A DNA stretch of 16,936 nt from Citromicrobium sp. (GCA_003248395.1 QFNA01000038.1:1-16936), one strand, 5' to 3'. Numbered from the stretch's first letter, positions 1 to 7,472 are shown. A program made the numbers and translations. Notes: a model not told the origin generated them from the sequence alone.

Positions 1-31
1 TCGCCTGATCGTATTGGTCGTATGTGTACAT
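1..31 (-). CDS. nitrite/sulfite reductase, N-terminal fragment (cut by window edge)
   Basis: Only the first ten codons are inside the window, read leftward from an ATG at 31 as MYTYDQYDQA. The ATG shares its A with the TGA stop of the DUF2849 gene (TGATG), so translation is probably coupled. The short N-terminus resembles the MYxYDxxDxA start of alphaproteobacterial CysI/NirA-type hemoproteins, which reduce sulfite (or nitrite) with siroheme and a 4Fe-4S cluster. DUF2849 and cobA directly upstream are the usual neighbours of this gene, and cobA supplies the siroheme precursor. Identification rests on ten residues plus context, so it is good but not certain. Confidence 0.7.
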   Translation of the reverse strand, partial: MYTYDQYDQA

Positions 32-327
32 CAGATCACCCAATTGCCGATGTCTGGATCGGCGGGCTTCAAGGTAAGATCGGGGCGCACGGTCGGGCCA
101 AGTGCACGAATGCGCTCCTTGATATGCGCCGGCCGCGGCGAACCATCGACCATTTCGGCGTCGATCGCGTAGGGTCCGTTGACGCGGCGCGCCGCTTCTT
201 CGCGACGGGCGATTTCATCTGCGCTGCCACCCACATCGACCGCGTCTTCGACGTGGAGCGACCATTCGCCGCCCGTCCACCAGATCACCGCTCCGGTCCT
301 GAGGTCGTTTCCGCTCAACAACCTCAT
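31..327 (-). CDS. DUF2849 domain-containing protein
   Basis: A 98-residue soluble protein with no signal peptide or membrane segment. It has the DUF2849 pattern: an N-terminal LLSGNDLRTGAVIWW stretch, a charged middle with DAVDVGG and AARREEAARR-like runs, and a C-terminal PDIGNWVI. Proteins of this family are small and of unknown biochemical role, and are repeatedly encoded beside assimilatory sulfite reductase in alphaproteobacteria; a helper role in sulfite or nitrite reduction is inference from that placement. The ATG at 327 overlaps the TGA of cobA in ATGA, and its own stop overlaps the start of the reductase, so three consecutive genes are joined without spacers. The start is fixed by this overlap. 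Confidence 0.85.
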   Translation of the reverse strand: MRLLSGNDLRTGAVIWWTGGEWSLHVEDAVDVGGSADEIARREEAARRVNGPYAIDAEMVDGSPRPAHIKERIRALGPTVRPDLTLKPADPDIGNWVI

Positions 328-1082
328 TGCGCTTCCTCCAGCGCGAGTTGTGCCAGCGCCTGATCATTGCGCGCGGTCACCTCGCCGATCACGATCAGCG
401 CAGGGCTCACCACCTCTTCGCGTTCGACCAGTTCGGCCAGCGCCGCCAGCGGCCCGCGCAAGACGCGCATTTCGGGACGGGCGCCATTCTCGATGATCGC
501 CACCGGCATGTCGGGCGCCAAGCCGTCTTCCATCAGTTTTTCCGCGATCATCGGGGCGGTTTTTACGCCCATGTAGATCACCAGCGTGCGGCCTTTTCCA
601 GCCAGTCCGGCCCAATCCTGCTCCGCCAATCCCTTGCACTGGCCCGCGACAAAGCTGACGATGCTCGATGCGTCGCGATGAGTGAGGGCAATCCCCGCCG
701 CCGCCGCCGCGCCGTTTGCCGCGCTTATTCCCGGCACCACTTCGACCGTCACACCGGCAGCCCGCGCCGCCTCCGCCTCTTCGCCGCCGCGCCCGAAAAC
801 GAACGGATCGCCACCTTTCAGTCGCACGACATCCTGCCCGCTCCGCGCGAGGCGTATCATCAGGGCATTGATGGCCGCCTGTGCCATCGTGTGGTGCGCA
901 CGGCGTTTCGCCACCGATATCAACCGCGCATCGGCAGGCGCGAGCATAAGGATGCTATCGTCGACCAGGCCGTCGTGCACGATCACCTGCGCAGTCTCGA
1001 TCAGGCGTGCCGCGCGCAGCGTCAACAGGTCGGTATCGCCGGGCCCTGCCCCAACAAGATAGATTTTACCGCAGTTCTCCAT
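324..1082 (-). CDS. cobA: uroporphyrinogen-III C-methyltransferase (SUMT)
   Basis: A 252-residue enzyme that methylates uroporphyrinogen III twice with S-adenosylmethionine to precorrin-2, the precursor of siroheme and of cobalamin. Visible SUMT signatures, in order: GAGPGDTDLLTLRA near residue 11, VRLKGGDPFVFGRGGEE around residues 86-102, VPGISAANGAAAAAGIALTH around 115-135, and IENGARPEMRVLRGPL near the end. The fused CysG oxidase/ferrochelatase domain is absent, so precorrin-2 must be oxidised and metallated by another protein. I chose the ATG at 1082 because the family normally begins just before GKxYLVGAGPGD; an ATG at 1103 and a GTG at 1118 in the same frame are possible, and none has a convincing ribosome binding site. 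It lies upstream of DUF2849 and the reductase that uses siroheme, overlapping DUF2849 by ATGA. Confidence 0.92.
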   Translation of the reverse strand: MENCGKIYLVGAGPGDTDLLTLRAARLIETAQVIVHDGLVDDSILMLAPADARLISVAKRRAHHTMAQAAINALMIRLARSGQDVVRLKGGDPFVFGRGGEEAEAARAAGVTVEVVPGISAANGAAAAAGIALTHRDASSIVSFVAGQCKGLAEQDWAGLAGKGRTLVIYMGVKTAPMIAEKLMEDGLAPDMPVAIIENGARPEMRVLRGPLAALAELVEREEVVSPALIVIGEVTARNDQALAQLALEEAQ

Positions 1083-1191
1083 GGGGCGAAAATGCGGACA
1101 CATCCCACCGCGCGCCACCGAGAATGTATGCGCGGAGGGGTAGCTGAGATTTTGAAATCGGACCTACCGGCCCGCCAATCAATTCTTTGGC

Positions 1192-2157
1192 CTATTCTTC
1201 GACCTCGTGTTCCTTGAACAGCCACCAGAGCTTCTTGAGCACGGCCGACCGGACGTTGCCGACGCCGTCCTCGGGGTCCTGGATCCAGCACTGGATGATG
1301 AAATCGACGGAACTCGCGCCGTACTGGTCCAGCCATACGGTCGGCGGCGGCACTTTCAGAATGCGTTCGACCGACTTCGCAGCCTCCAGCATCAGTTCCT
1401 CGGCCAGCTTCAGATCTGCGTTGTACGAAACACCGACCGGCACCTGGACGCGGACATTCTTGGATGAATAAGACCAGTTTTCGACCTGATTGATCATCAG
1501 GTTTTCGTTCGGGATAAGATATTCGCGCTGATCGCGGGTGGTGATCGAAACCGCGCGGATGCCGATCTTGCGAATCTGGCCGAAACTTTGCTGTCCCGCC
1601 GTGTCGGTCACGGCGATGACGTCGCCGGGCTTGATCGACTTGTCCATCAGCAGAATGATCCCGGCAATCAGGTTACCGAAGGTCTTCTGCAGGCCGAAAC
1701 CGATCGCCAGGCCGAAGGCACCCGAAAATACCGCGAAGGCGGTCAGGTCGATGCCCAGCAGGTCGATCCCGATGAAGAAAGCCGCGCCCCAGACCACGAT
1801 CGTCGCAATCTTTTCGGCCAGCAATTGCTGCGTGCCGTCGAGCTTCGTCAGGCGGCGAACCAGTCGCCGTGCCATCTTGCTGGCGAACCACGCGAAGGCC
1901 AGAACTCCGCCGACGATCGCCGCGACGATCAACACATCGAACAGCGATATCCGGAAATCGCCGAAACTGAAGGCGAGATCGTCGAGCGCACCGACGATCG
2001 AACCGAAGGTCTCGCTTTTCGAACTGACTGCTTCCTTGATCCCTTCGCTTGCGGCCACGCCGCCTTCTTCGGGCGCCTGTTCGGCAAGGCTCCACGCCTG
2101 TTCGACCGGAGCGGCCTCAGCAGTTGGTGTGGCGGTAGGCGGGGTTTCGGCTTGCAA
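1192..2157 (-). CDS. MscS-family mechanosensitive ion channel
   Basis: A 321-residue small-conductance mechanosensitive channel of the inner membrane, which releases solutes under hypo-osmotic stress. The N-terminus is acidic and Ala/Pro-rich. Three hydrophobic segments follow at roughly residues 74-95, 115-135 and 139-165; the third is the Gly/Ala-rich pore helix FGLAIGFGLQKTFGNLIAG. The cytoplasmic beta domain carries IKPGDVI and the signature IPNENLMINQVENWS. The protein ends at KEHEVEE, a few residues before the IPFPQ motif common in the family, so the tail is slightly short. The start is a TTG at 2157: AGGA lies about 7 bases upstream inside the end of metC, and the metC stop is only 2 bp away, giving likely translational coupling. 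A functional link to the sulfur genes around it is not evident. Confidence 0.9.
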   Translation of the reverse strand: MQAETPPTATPTAEAAPVEQAWSLAEQAPEEGGVAASEGIKEAVSSKSETFGSIVGALDDLAFSFGDFRISLFDVLIVAAIVGGVLAFAWFASKMARRLVRRLTKLDGTQQLLAEKIATIVVWGAAFFIGIDLLGIDLTAFAVFSGAFGLAIGFGLQKTFGNLIAGIILLMDKSIKPGDVIAVTDTAGQQSFGQIRKIGIRAVSITTRDQREYLIPNENLMINQVENWSYSSKNVRVQVPVGVSYNADLKLAEELMLEAAKSVERILKVPPPTVWLDQYGASSVDFIIQCWIQDPEDGVGNVRSAVLKKLWWLFKEHEVEE

Positions 2158-2159
2158 CT

Positions 2160-3281
2160 CTAGTTCCTGTCCATTGCGGCCATAGCCTGATCCAGGTCTG
2201 CAATCAGGTCATCCGTATCTTCGAGGCCGATCGATAGCCTCACCGCATGGCGATCCTCAAGGTCCCAATCCTTGCGTGGCCAGCCCATCACGCTGCGGAC
2301 CGGTTCCACATCGAACGGCAGGGCGAGACTAAAACTGAACAGGCCGCACCCGCCGTCGAAATCACGCTGCCAGATGGAATGCCCTTGCGCGGAGGGTAGC
2401 ATGGGGCACAGCACATGCGCCACCTCTTCGCGTCTTTCGAGCCATTTCGCGACGGCAAGAGCGCTCCGGGTTTCCGCAGCCAGCCTCAGCGGCATGGTGC
2501 GTAGACCGCGCAGCGCGAGGGCTGCATCGTCGGGCGAAACCACATGCCCCAACTGCTGCGACGTCAGCCGCAGCTTGCCATACCATTTCTCGCCAGCACT
2601 CGCTGCGCCCATCATCAGGTCGCTATGCCCGCCGACATGCTTGGTCAGGGCGGTAATCGCAATGTCGCAGCCATGCTGCAGCGCCGGAAATCCGATCGAC
2701 GTCGCCCACGTGTTGTCGATCAGGCTGACCGCCCCCTTTCTGCGCGCGATCGCAGCGAGCGCAGGTATGTCGCAGACTTCCATCGTCAGGCTGCCCGGGA
2801 CCTCGAGCATGACTGCCTTGGTGCGTTCGCAAAATGCCCGCGCGTAACTTTCGATGTCCAGTGGATCGAAAAATCGATGGTCGACACCGAACCGCTTCAG
2901 GATCCCCATCGCGGTGTTGCGCGTGGGGTCATAGGCGTTGTCGGTCACCAGCAGGACATCGCCCGTTTTTAACACTGCGAGCAAGGCGCCGACGATCGCC
3001 GCGACTCCGCTGGGATAGAGCACGGTCCCGGCCGCGCCAGGCTCGAGATCGGTCAGCGCCTCGGCGAGCGCCCACTGGGTCGGTGCACCGCGACGCCCGT
3101 AGAAGAACCGACCGTCTTCATTGCTCTGCGGCCCTTTGCGCAGCTCTGCGCAATTGTCATAGAGATGCGTGCTCGCCCGCCAGACCGGCGGATTGACGAC
3201 GTGCCTTGCGAAATCGCCCGATCGCCCGCCCTGCACGGCCTGCGTTGCTGCCCCAGTGGACGTCGACTTCGACCTCGTCAT
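2160..3281 (-). CDS. metC: cystathionine beta-lyase (PLP-dependent Cys/Met metabolism enzyme)
   Basis: A 373-residue cytoplasmic enzyme of the Cys/Met metabolism PLP family, which cleaves cystathionine to homocysteine, pyruvate and ammonia. Family marks: YGRRGAPT near residue 61, LYPSGVAAI near 88 (phosphate-binding region), DNTWATSIGFPAL near 189 (the Asp that contacts the pyridine nitrogen), and LTKHVGGHSD with the Schiff-base lysine at about residue 214. The RRGxPT and TKHxGGHSD forms favour beta-lyase over gamma-synthase or gamma-lyase, but substrate cannot be fixed from sequence. The start at 3281 overlaps the TGA of the upstream sulfurtransferase frame by ATGA. A 17-codon in-frame extension to 3332 lies inside that gene and is rejected. 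The 3' end is 2 bp from mscS. Confidence 0.88.
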   Translation of the reverse strand: MTRSKSTSTGAATQAVQGGRSGDFARHVVNPPVWRASTHLYDNCAELRKGPQSNEDGRFFYGRRGAPTQWALAEALTDLEPGAAGTVLYPSGVAAIVGALLAVLKTGDVLLVTDNAYDPTRNTAMGILKRFGVDHRFFDPLDIESYARAFCERTKAVMLEVPGSLTMEVCDIPALAAIARRKGAVSLIDNTWATSIGFPALQHGCDIAITALTKHVGGHSDLMMGAASAGEKWYGKLRLTSQQLGHVVSPDDAALALRGLRTMPLRLAAETRSALAVAKWLERREEVAHVLCPMLPSAQGHSIWQRDFDGGCGLFSFSLALPFDVEPVRSVMGWPRKDWDLEDRHAVRLSIGLEDTDDLIADLDQAMAAMDRN

Positions 3282-3996
3282 GCCCTCGCCGTTCCACCCG
3301 TTTCCTTGGGCGTCGCAGGATCGCCTCCCCATTCCAGCCAGCTCCCGTCGTAAAGCGCGACATTATTCGCCCCGGCCCTCTCCAGCCCATACAGGAGCAC
3401 TGCTGCGGTCATGCCGCTGTTGCAGGTCGTCACGATCGGGCGTGACAGGTCAATTCCTGCCCGTTCGAATTCCTGGCGAATGTCCGACGATGCCTTGTAG
3501 GTGCCGTCGCTGTTGAACAGCAGGGGATAGGGGAGGTTGCGCGCACCCGGAATGTGACCCTCCGAACCGCTTCCCGCCTCGCCAGCAAAACGGGCCGCAT
3601 CTCGAGCATCGACCAGTTGGGCTTCACCGCTTTCAGCGATCTCACGCACGTTATCCATGGAGGCGACGAGAGGTCGCGGCTCCGGGACGCTGTAATCGCG
3701 CGGCGCATGATCGAGTTCGCCGGCTTCCAGAGCGCGCCCTTCCGACCGCCATTTTTCAAGTCCGCCGTCTAGGATGGCGACCTTGCTCTCGCATTGGGCA
3801 CCGCTTTCGGGACAGCCGAACCGGTGTCGATGAATGTTTCGAGATCGAGAAACCGGGCCCCAGGAATGTGCCCGTCGCAAAACTCTGCCTGCGCATCGCG
3901 CCCGGCATCGGGCAGATGCATGGATGCGTCGATCACGACAAGATCTTCTGCAGTCAGTCGTGCGGCAAGCCAATCGGTCGAAACGAGATTATCCAT
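3278..3996 (-). pseudogene. sseA: 3-mercaptopyruvate sulfurtransferase, disrupted by internal deletion and frameshift
   Basis: Two reading frames are needed to cover this gene. From the ATG at 3996 the first frame encodes the start of rhodanese domain 1 (MDNLVSTDWLAARL, VIDASMHLP, HIPGARFLDLETF) and hits TAG at 3769-3771. The rest lies in another frame: VAILDGGLEKW, then a full second domain with VDARDAARF, GHIPGARNLPY and the catalytic loop TTCNSGMTAAVL (Cys codon about 3424-3422), ending GSWLEWGGDPATPK. Between AVP and VAILDGG only 14 bases remain (3782-3795). SseA proteins normally have roughly 40-50 residues there, including a YD...SAxRxWW stretch. A non-triplet deletion of more than 100 bp is therefore inferred. 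An in-frame ATG at 3658 could express domain 2 alone but has no ribosome binding site. Its stop overlaps the metC start. An assembly error is the main alternative. Confidence 0.85.
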
Positions 3997-4045
3997 GACC
4001 GCGTGCTAGCGCGCCCATTCTGCGCTGTCGATGTCGCCTGCCACC

Positions 4046-5200
4046 TCAATCCAGCGCGCGGGCCGCAACCGGCGCATAGCTGCGCGGCCCTTCGTCGAGC
4101 CGGAACGGCGTGACGCGCCCGCCATCGGGCACGCCCTGTCCCACAACGAACGTGCGCAGCACGGGCTCACCGTCTGCCAAATCGATCCTGACGCGCAAGA
4201 GCGGCACAAACAGGGATGCACTACCCTGCCGGATAATCCGCGCCTGCGACAGCGGGATCCGGATTTCCCCGTCGTGGCGAACGCTCTGGCCAGGCGCGAT
4301 GCGCGCAAAATTATGTCGCTTCTCGAGCCGGTTCGCTGCCGTCGCGACCTGCTCTTCCATCGGCAAGCCGCCATGCGCAGAAACGATGTCCGCGCCCAAG
4401 TCGACATCGGACAGAGCAGCAGCGGAACGATTGATCAGCGTGACCCGATATTGCAGCGTCGCATAGGCAACCGACCGCGTGAGCTTGATTGCCTCGGCCT
4501 TGATCTGCAATTCCATCGACACCGCCCCAGCCGTTCCGGCGTCACCGCCCGTCGGCACCACCGGACGTTCGATTTCGGGCGCTGTGAACGGGGCGTTGCG
4601 CCGCCGCAAGAACACGAATGCACCGCCCAACAGAGCGAGCAGTCCCACTCCTAACGCTGGCCACAGCCAGCCTGGACGTTCCGCTTCGCCGTCGGAACCG
4701 AGCGGCTCCACCGGATCAGGGAGCGCAGTACCCGTCGAATCGGGCACACCCGGCTCGGCGGCCGGTTCGGAGTCTTGGCCCAACGGCGTCGTTTCGACCG
4801 GCGCGATAGGCGTGCGCGGTGCCGATGTAGGCAGGGGTGTCGGTGATTGCTGGACGTCGGGTTGCGGTTGCTGTCGCTGCCGTACCGAAGGCTGATCGCC
4901 CGCTGGCCGCGAAGCCCGCGGACTGGCCTCAGCCGTTGGCACCGGCTGTACAGTCAGCCGAGGTGTCTGTGTCTGGCTGGGTGTCGGTGACGGTACGGGC
5001 TGCTGCCGCGGGCGGGTGAGATCGCGCGGACGCACCGGTAAGTTACCGCTTTCCGTGTCGACCGGCCCCTGTACATTGGGGTTGACCGTCGGCGTTGGCG
5101 AAGGTGTCGGGAGACGAAAATCGGATGCATCCTGCGCCGACAGCTGGGCCGGCGCGGCAAGAACGAGAGCGATGAGTGGCAGGCGGAAACGCTTGGTCAT
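4046..5200 (-). CDS. hypothetical proline-rich, membrane-anchored protein
   Basis: I do not recognise this 384-residue protein. The start at 5200 gives a clean signal peptide: MTKRFR, a hydrophobic core to residue 20, and likely cleavage after LSA (22). Residues 25-175 are a low-complexity linker rich in Pro, Thr, Gln and Ser. A single membrane helix spans about 178-198 (WLWPALGVGLLAL then LGGAFVFL), followed by RRR, which by the positive-inside rule puts the C-terminus in the cytoplasm and the linker in the periplasm. The C-terminal 150 residues look beta-rich and globular (ATLQYRVTLINRSAAAL; EIRIPL; LRVRIDL), resembling an Ig-like fold, but I assign no family. The in-frame extension to 5317 would put 39 residues before the signal peptide and overlap queF, so it is rejected. 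It is divergent from queF and 49 bp upstream of the sulfurtransferase pseudogene. Confidence 0.8.
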   Translation of the reverse strand: MTKRFRLPLIALVLAAPAQLSAQDASDFRLPTPSPTPTVNPNVQGPVDTESGNLPVRPRDLTRPRQQPVPSPTPSQTQTPRLTVQPVPTAEASPRASRPAGDQPSVRQRQQPQPDVQQSPTPLPTSAPRTPIAPVETTPLGQDSEPAAEPGVPDSTGTALPDPVEPLGSDGEAERPGWLWPALGVGLLALLGGAFVFLRRRNAPFTAPEIERPVVPTGGDAGTAGAVSMELQIKAEAIKLTRSVAYATLQYRVTLINRSAAALSDVDLGADIVSAHGGLPMEEQVATAANRLEKRHNFARIAPGQSVRHDGEIRIPLSQARIIRQGSASLFVPLLRVRIDLADGEPVLRTFVVGQGVPDGGRVTPFRLDEGPRSYAPVAARALD

Positions 5201-5302
5201 GACAGTTCGATTGCAATCCGGGGGTCGCGCTGAATAGTCCGTGAAGCCCGCCCTTCCAAGCCCTGCCTTGCACACTTGCGCTATTAGGGGCAGAGCCGCG
5301 GC
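5201..5302. promoter_or_regulatory. divergent intergenic region of the proline-rich protein gene and queF
   Basis: This 102-bp gap separates two diverging genes, so promoters for both should lie in or near it. I see no confident -35/-10 pair; TATTAG (about 5283-5288) is a weak -10 candidate for queF. AGGGGC about 13 bases before the queF ATG is a distant ribosome binding site. No preQ1 riboswitch fold was recognised. Confidence 0.4.
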
Positions 5303-5761
5303 ATGAGCGACACACAAGGCCCAAGATTTCTAGGCAGCACCACCCCACTCCCCTCATCGCCCGAGGAAGCGGAGCTCGATTACGTACCGAACCCGCGCGG
5401 CGGACATTTGTACCTCGTACGCTTTGCAGCCCCGGAATTCACCTCGCTGTGCCCGGTCACCGGTCAGCCCGATTTCGCGCATCTCGTACTCGATTACGCG
5501 CCCGGCGAGACGATCGTCGAATCAAAGAGCCTCAAGCTCTTTCTCGGCAGTTTTCGCAACCATTGCGGCTTTCACGAGGATGTCACCGTCGGCATCGGCC
5601 AGCGCCTGTTCGAGGAAATGGAGCCGCGATGGTTGCGCATCGGCGGCTATTGGTACCCGCGCGGCGGCATGCCGATCGACGTTTTCTGGCAGAGCGGTGC
5701 TCCTCCCGAAGATCTGTGGGTTCCAGATCAGGGCGTCGCATCCTACCGCGGTCGCGGTTGA
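5303..5761 (+). CDS. queF: NADPH-dependent 7-cyano-7-deazaguanine reductase (preQ1 synthase)
   Basis: A 152-residue cytoplasmic enzyme that reduces the nitrile of preQ0 to the amine of preQ1 in queuosine biosynthesis, the base later inserted into tRNAs with a GUN anticodon. It is the short, single-domain (type I) form. Visible motifs: FTSLCPVTGQPDFA with the nucleophilic Cys50, which forms the thioimide, and the general acid Asp57; the QueF/NADPH signature ESKSLK at residues 73-78; and FRNHCGFHED with His91 and Glu92 for substrate binding. All key residues are present. It stands alone on the plus strand between a divergent gene and the convergent ABC permease, with only 13 bp separating the two stops, and no other queuosine gene is in the window. 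Confidence 0.95.
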   Translation: MSDTQGPRFLGSTTPLPSSPEEAELDYVPNPRGGHLYLVRFAAPEFTSLCPVTGQPDFAHLVLDYAPGETIVESKSLKLFLGSFRNHCGFHEDVTVGIGQRLFEEMEPRWLRIGGYWYPRGGMPIDVFWQSGAPPEDLWVPDQGVASYRGRG

Positions 5762-5774
5762 AGCGCGAAACCCC

Positions 5775-6689
5775 TCAACTGCGGATTTTCCAGCCTGACT
5801 TGAGCACGCGATAAACGACATAGGCGAACAGGAGATTGACCACACCGAGCCCGAGCGCGCTGAGGAACACCGCCTGGTTCGTGTCGCCGATATCGCTTTG
5901 CCCCAGGAAACCGAAACGGAATCCGCTAATCACGTAGAAGAACGGATTGACCCGGCTGATCGCCTGGAACGCGGGCGCGAGATTATCGATGACGTAGAAC
6001 GTGCCCGAGAGCAGGCTGAGCGGGGCGATCACGAAATTGGTCACCGCTGCGTTGTGATCGAATTTCTCTGCCCAGATCGATGCGAGCAGCCCCATCAGCG
6101 CCAGCATCACGGCTCCCATCAGCCCGAACCACGCCACCGCCCACGGGTGCGCCATGGCCAGGTCCACGCCGGGATAGAACGCCATCGCAAGTGCCACGGC
6201 GGCACCGACCATGACCGAACGCGTCACGGCCGCCGCCACGATCCCGCCCATCAGTTCACCCTCGGACAAGGGCGGCATCAGCAGGTCGATGATCGTGCCC
6301 TGGATCTTGCCCGACAGCAGCGAAAAGCTCGAATTCGCGAAGGCATTCTGCATCATGCCCATGACGATCAGACCAGGGGCGACGAAGGTAGCAAAGTTCA
6401 CGCCCAGGATTTCGCGCCCCGCGCGCCCTCCGGCTCCGCCCAGCGCCACTGTAAAGATGACCAGGAACAGCAAAGTGGTCACGGCCGGCGCCCAGATCGT
6501 TTGCGTCTGGACCTTGAGAAATCGACGAACCTCCTTAATATAGAGGCTCCACAAGCCCACGCGGTTCAGCCCGTTGATAACGGGCGTCCCACGCGGGTAA
6601 AATCGACCCGTCCTTGCAGTATCGCTGTCTGTGAAAGAGGCGTCGGGATCGCCCGATCCCGCGGGCGCGGGTTGCACTTGATCGGCCAT
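5775..6689 (-). CDS. ABC-2 type transporter permease
   Basis: A 304-residue inner-membrane permease of the ABC-2 family (DrrB/NodJ/YadH type), the membrane half of an exporter. About 50 hydrophilic residues precede the first helix (from about TIWAPAVTTLLFLVIF), and five further hydrophobic segments follow. YadH-like marks are EVRRFLKVQTQTIWAP, VAPGLIVMGMMQNAFAN, a PLS loop after DLLMPP, the LLSGTFYVIDNLAP region, and NPFFYVISGFRFGFLG near the end. The start ATG at 6689 is the only sensible one; the frame stays open far upstream but only as the antisense of gcrA. No ATP-binding subunit gene is adjacent, so the partner must be encoded elsewhere. Substrate is unknown. It is divergent from gcrA and convergent with queF. 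Confidence 0.9.
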   Translation of the reverse strand: MADQVQPAPAGSGDPDASFTDSDTARTGRFYPRGTPVINGLNRVGLWSLYIKEVRRFLKVQTQTIWAPAVTTLLFLVIFTVALGGAGGRAGREILGVNFATFVAPGLIVMGMMQNAFANSSFSLLSGKIQGTIIDLLMPPLSEGELMGGIVAAAVTRSVMVGAAVALAMAFYPGVDLAMAHPWAVAWFGLMGAVMLALMGLLASIWAEKFDHNAAVTNFVIAPLSLLSGTFYVIDNLAPAFQAISRVNPFFYVISGFRFGFLGQSDIGDTNQAVFLSALGLGVVNLLFAYVVYRVLKSGWKIRS

Positions 6690-6761
6690 GGGCCAGCGCC
6701 TAGGGCCATGAGACCTCGCTTGCAAGCAGTGCGGCGGGGCCGGAAGGATAGATAGACTGGT
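6690..6761. promoter_or_regulatory. divergent intergenic region of the ABC permease gene and gcrA
   Basis: This 72-bp gap lies between two diverging genes and presumably holds both promoters. A TTGCAA is present near 6720, but the distance to an AT-rich GGATAGATAG further right is too long for a standard sigma-70 spacer. I found no GANTC (CcrM methylation) site in the gap, although GcrA-regulated promoters often carry one. GGAAGG lies about 14 bases before the gcrA ATG. Confidence 0.35.
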
Positions 6762-7457
6762 ATGAGCTGGACCGACGAACGGATCGCGACGCTGAAGAAG
6801 ATGTGGGAAGGCGGCTCGACCGCCAGCCAGATTGCCGACGAGCTTGGCGGGGTGAGCCGCAACGCCGTAATCGGCAAGGCGCATCGTCTCGGGCTGAAGT
6901 CGCGCCCCTCGCCAGTCAAGGCCAACGAGAAAAAGGCTGCGGCTAAGGCCAAGGTGGCGCCCAAGCCTGCGCCCAAGAAGCCGGTCGCGCGCCCTGTGCC
7001 CAAACCTGCCGCTGCCGCACCCAAGTCGGCCGCTGCACCGGTCCAGCCTGCGGCCCGGCCCGCGCCGAGGGCGGACGCTGCAACCCCATCGCAGCCGCTC
7101 CCGAACCGCTCGCCCGATCTGCCGAAAATCGTTTCGGTCGGCCCCGGCGGTTTCTTGCGACAGGGTCCCGGCGACCAGCAAGCGCCGATCCCGCCCGCGC
7201 CGCCGCGTCGTCTCGTCCCGGCCAAGCCCGACCCCTCGATTGCCGACAAGACGAGCCTGCTCGACCTGTCGGAAAAGGTTTGCCGCTGGCCCATGGGCCA
7301 TCCGGGCGAACCCGACTTCCATTTCTGCGGCGAAGCGGTCAATCCCGGCTTCCCCTATTGCGTCGAACATTGCGGCCGTGCCTATCAGGCCCAGTTGCCA
7401 CGCGGCGTCCGCCGGCCCCCGCCCCCGCTACCCTTCGGCGGTCCGCGCGTCCGCTGA
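6762..7457 (+). CDS. gcrA: GcrA family cell cycle regulator
   Basis: A 231-residue alphaproteobacterial transcription regulator that binds sigma-70 holoenzyme and promoters, often at CcrM-methylated GANTC sites, to set cell-cycle gene expression. The N-terminal 45 residues are the diagnostic DNA-binding domain: MSWTDERIATLKKMWEGG, SASQIADELGG-like helix, then SRNAVIGKAHRLGL. A long linker rich in Lys, Ala and Pro covers about 50-160. The C-terminal sigma-interaction region has CRWPMG at 174, then DFHFCG, PYCVEHCGRAY, a Cys/His-rich cluster typical of the family. The protein is longer than the Caulobacter protein (about 170 residues), mainly because of the linker. The start is fixed by the invariant MSWT opening. 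It is monocistronic by layout: divergent upstream, convergent downstream. Confidence 0.96.
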   Translation: MSWTDERIATLKKMWEGGSTASQIADELGGVSRNAVIGKAHRLGLKSRPSPVKANEKKAAAKAKVAPKPAPKKPVARPVPKPAAAAPKSAAAPVQPAARPAPRADAATPSQPLPNRSPDLPKIVSVGPGGFLRQGPGDQQAPIPPAPPRRLVPAKPDPSIADKTSLLDLSEKVCRWPMGHPGEPDFHFCGEAVNPGFPYCVEHCGRAYQAQLPRGVRRPPPPLPFGGPRVR

Positions 7458-7472
7458 ACACGGTTTCGATTC

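Noticed and set aside
327..1217. Plus-strand open frame antisense to cobA
   Set aside because: cobA on the minus strand has every SUMT motif; the opposite frame has none.
5201..5302. Possible preQ1 riboswitch ahead of queF
   Set aside because: No C-rich loop pairing with an A-rich tail near the ribosome binding site was found. The gap is short and shared with a divergent gene.
6690..7370. Upstream extension of the ABC permease frame (a possible N-terminal fusion)
   Set aside because: The extension is entirely antisense to gcrA and has no recognisable domain; the ATG at 6689 fits the family.
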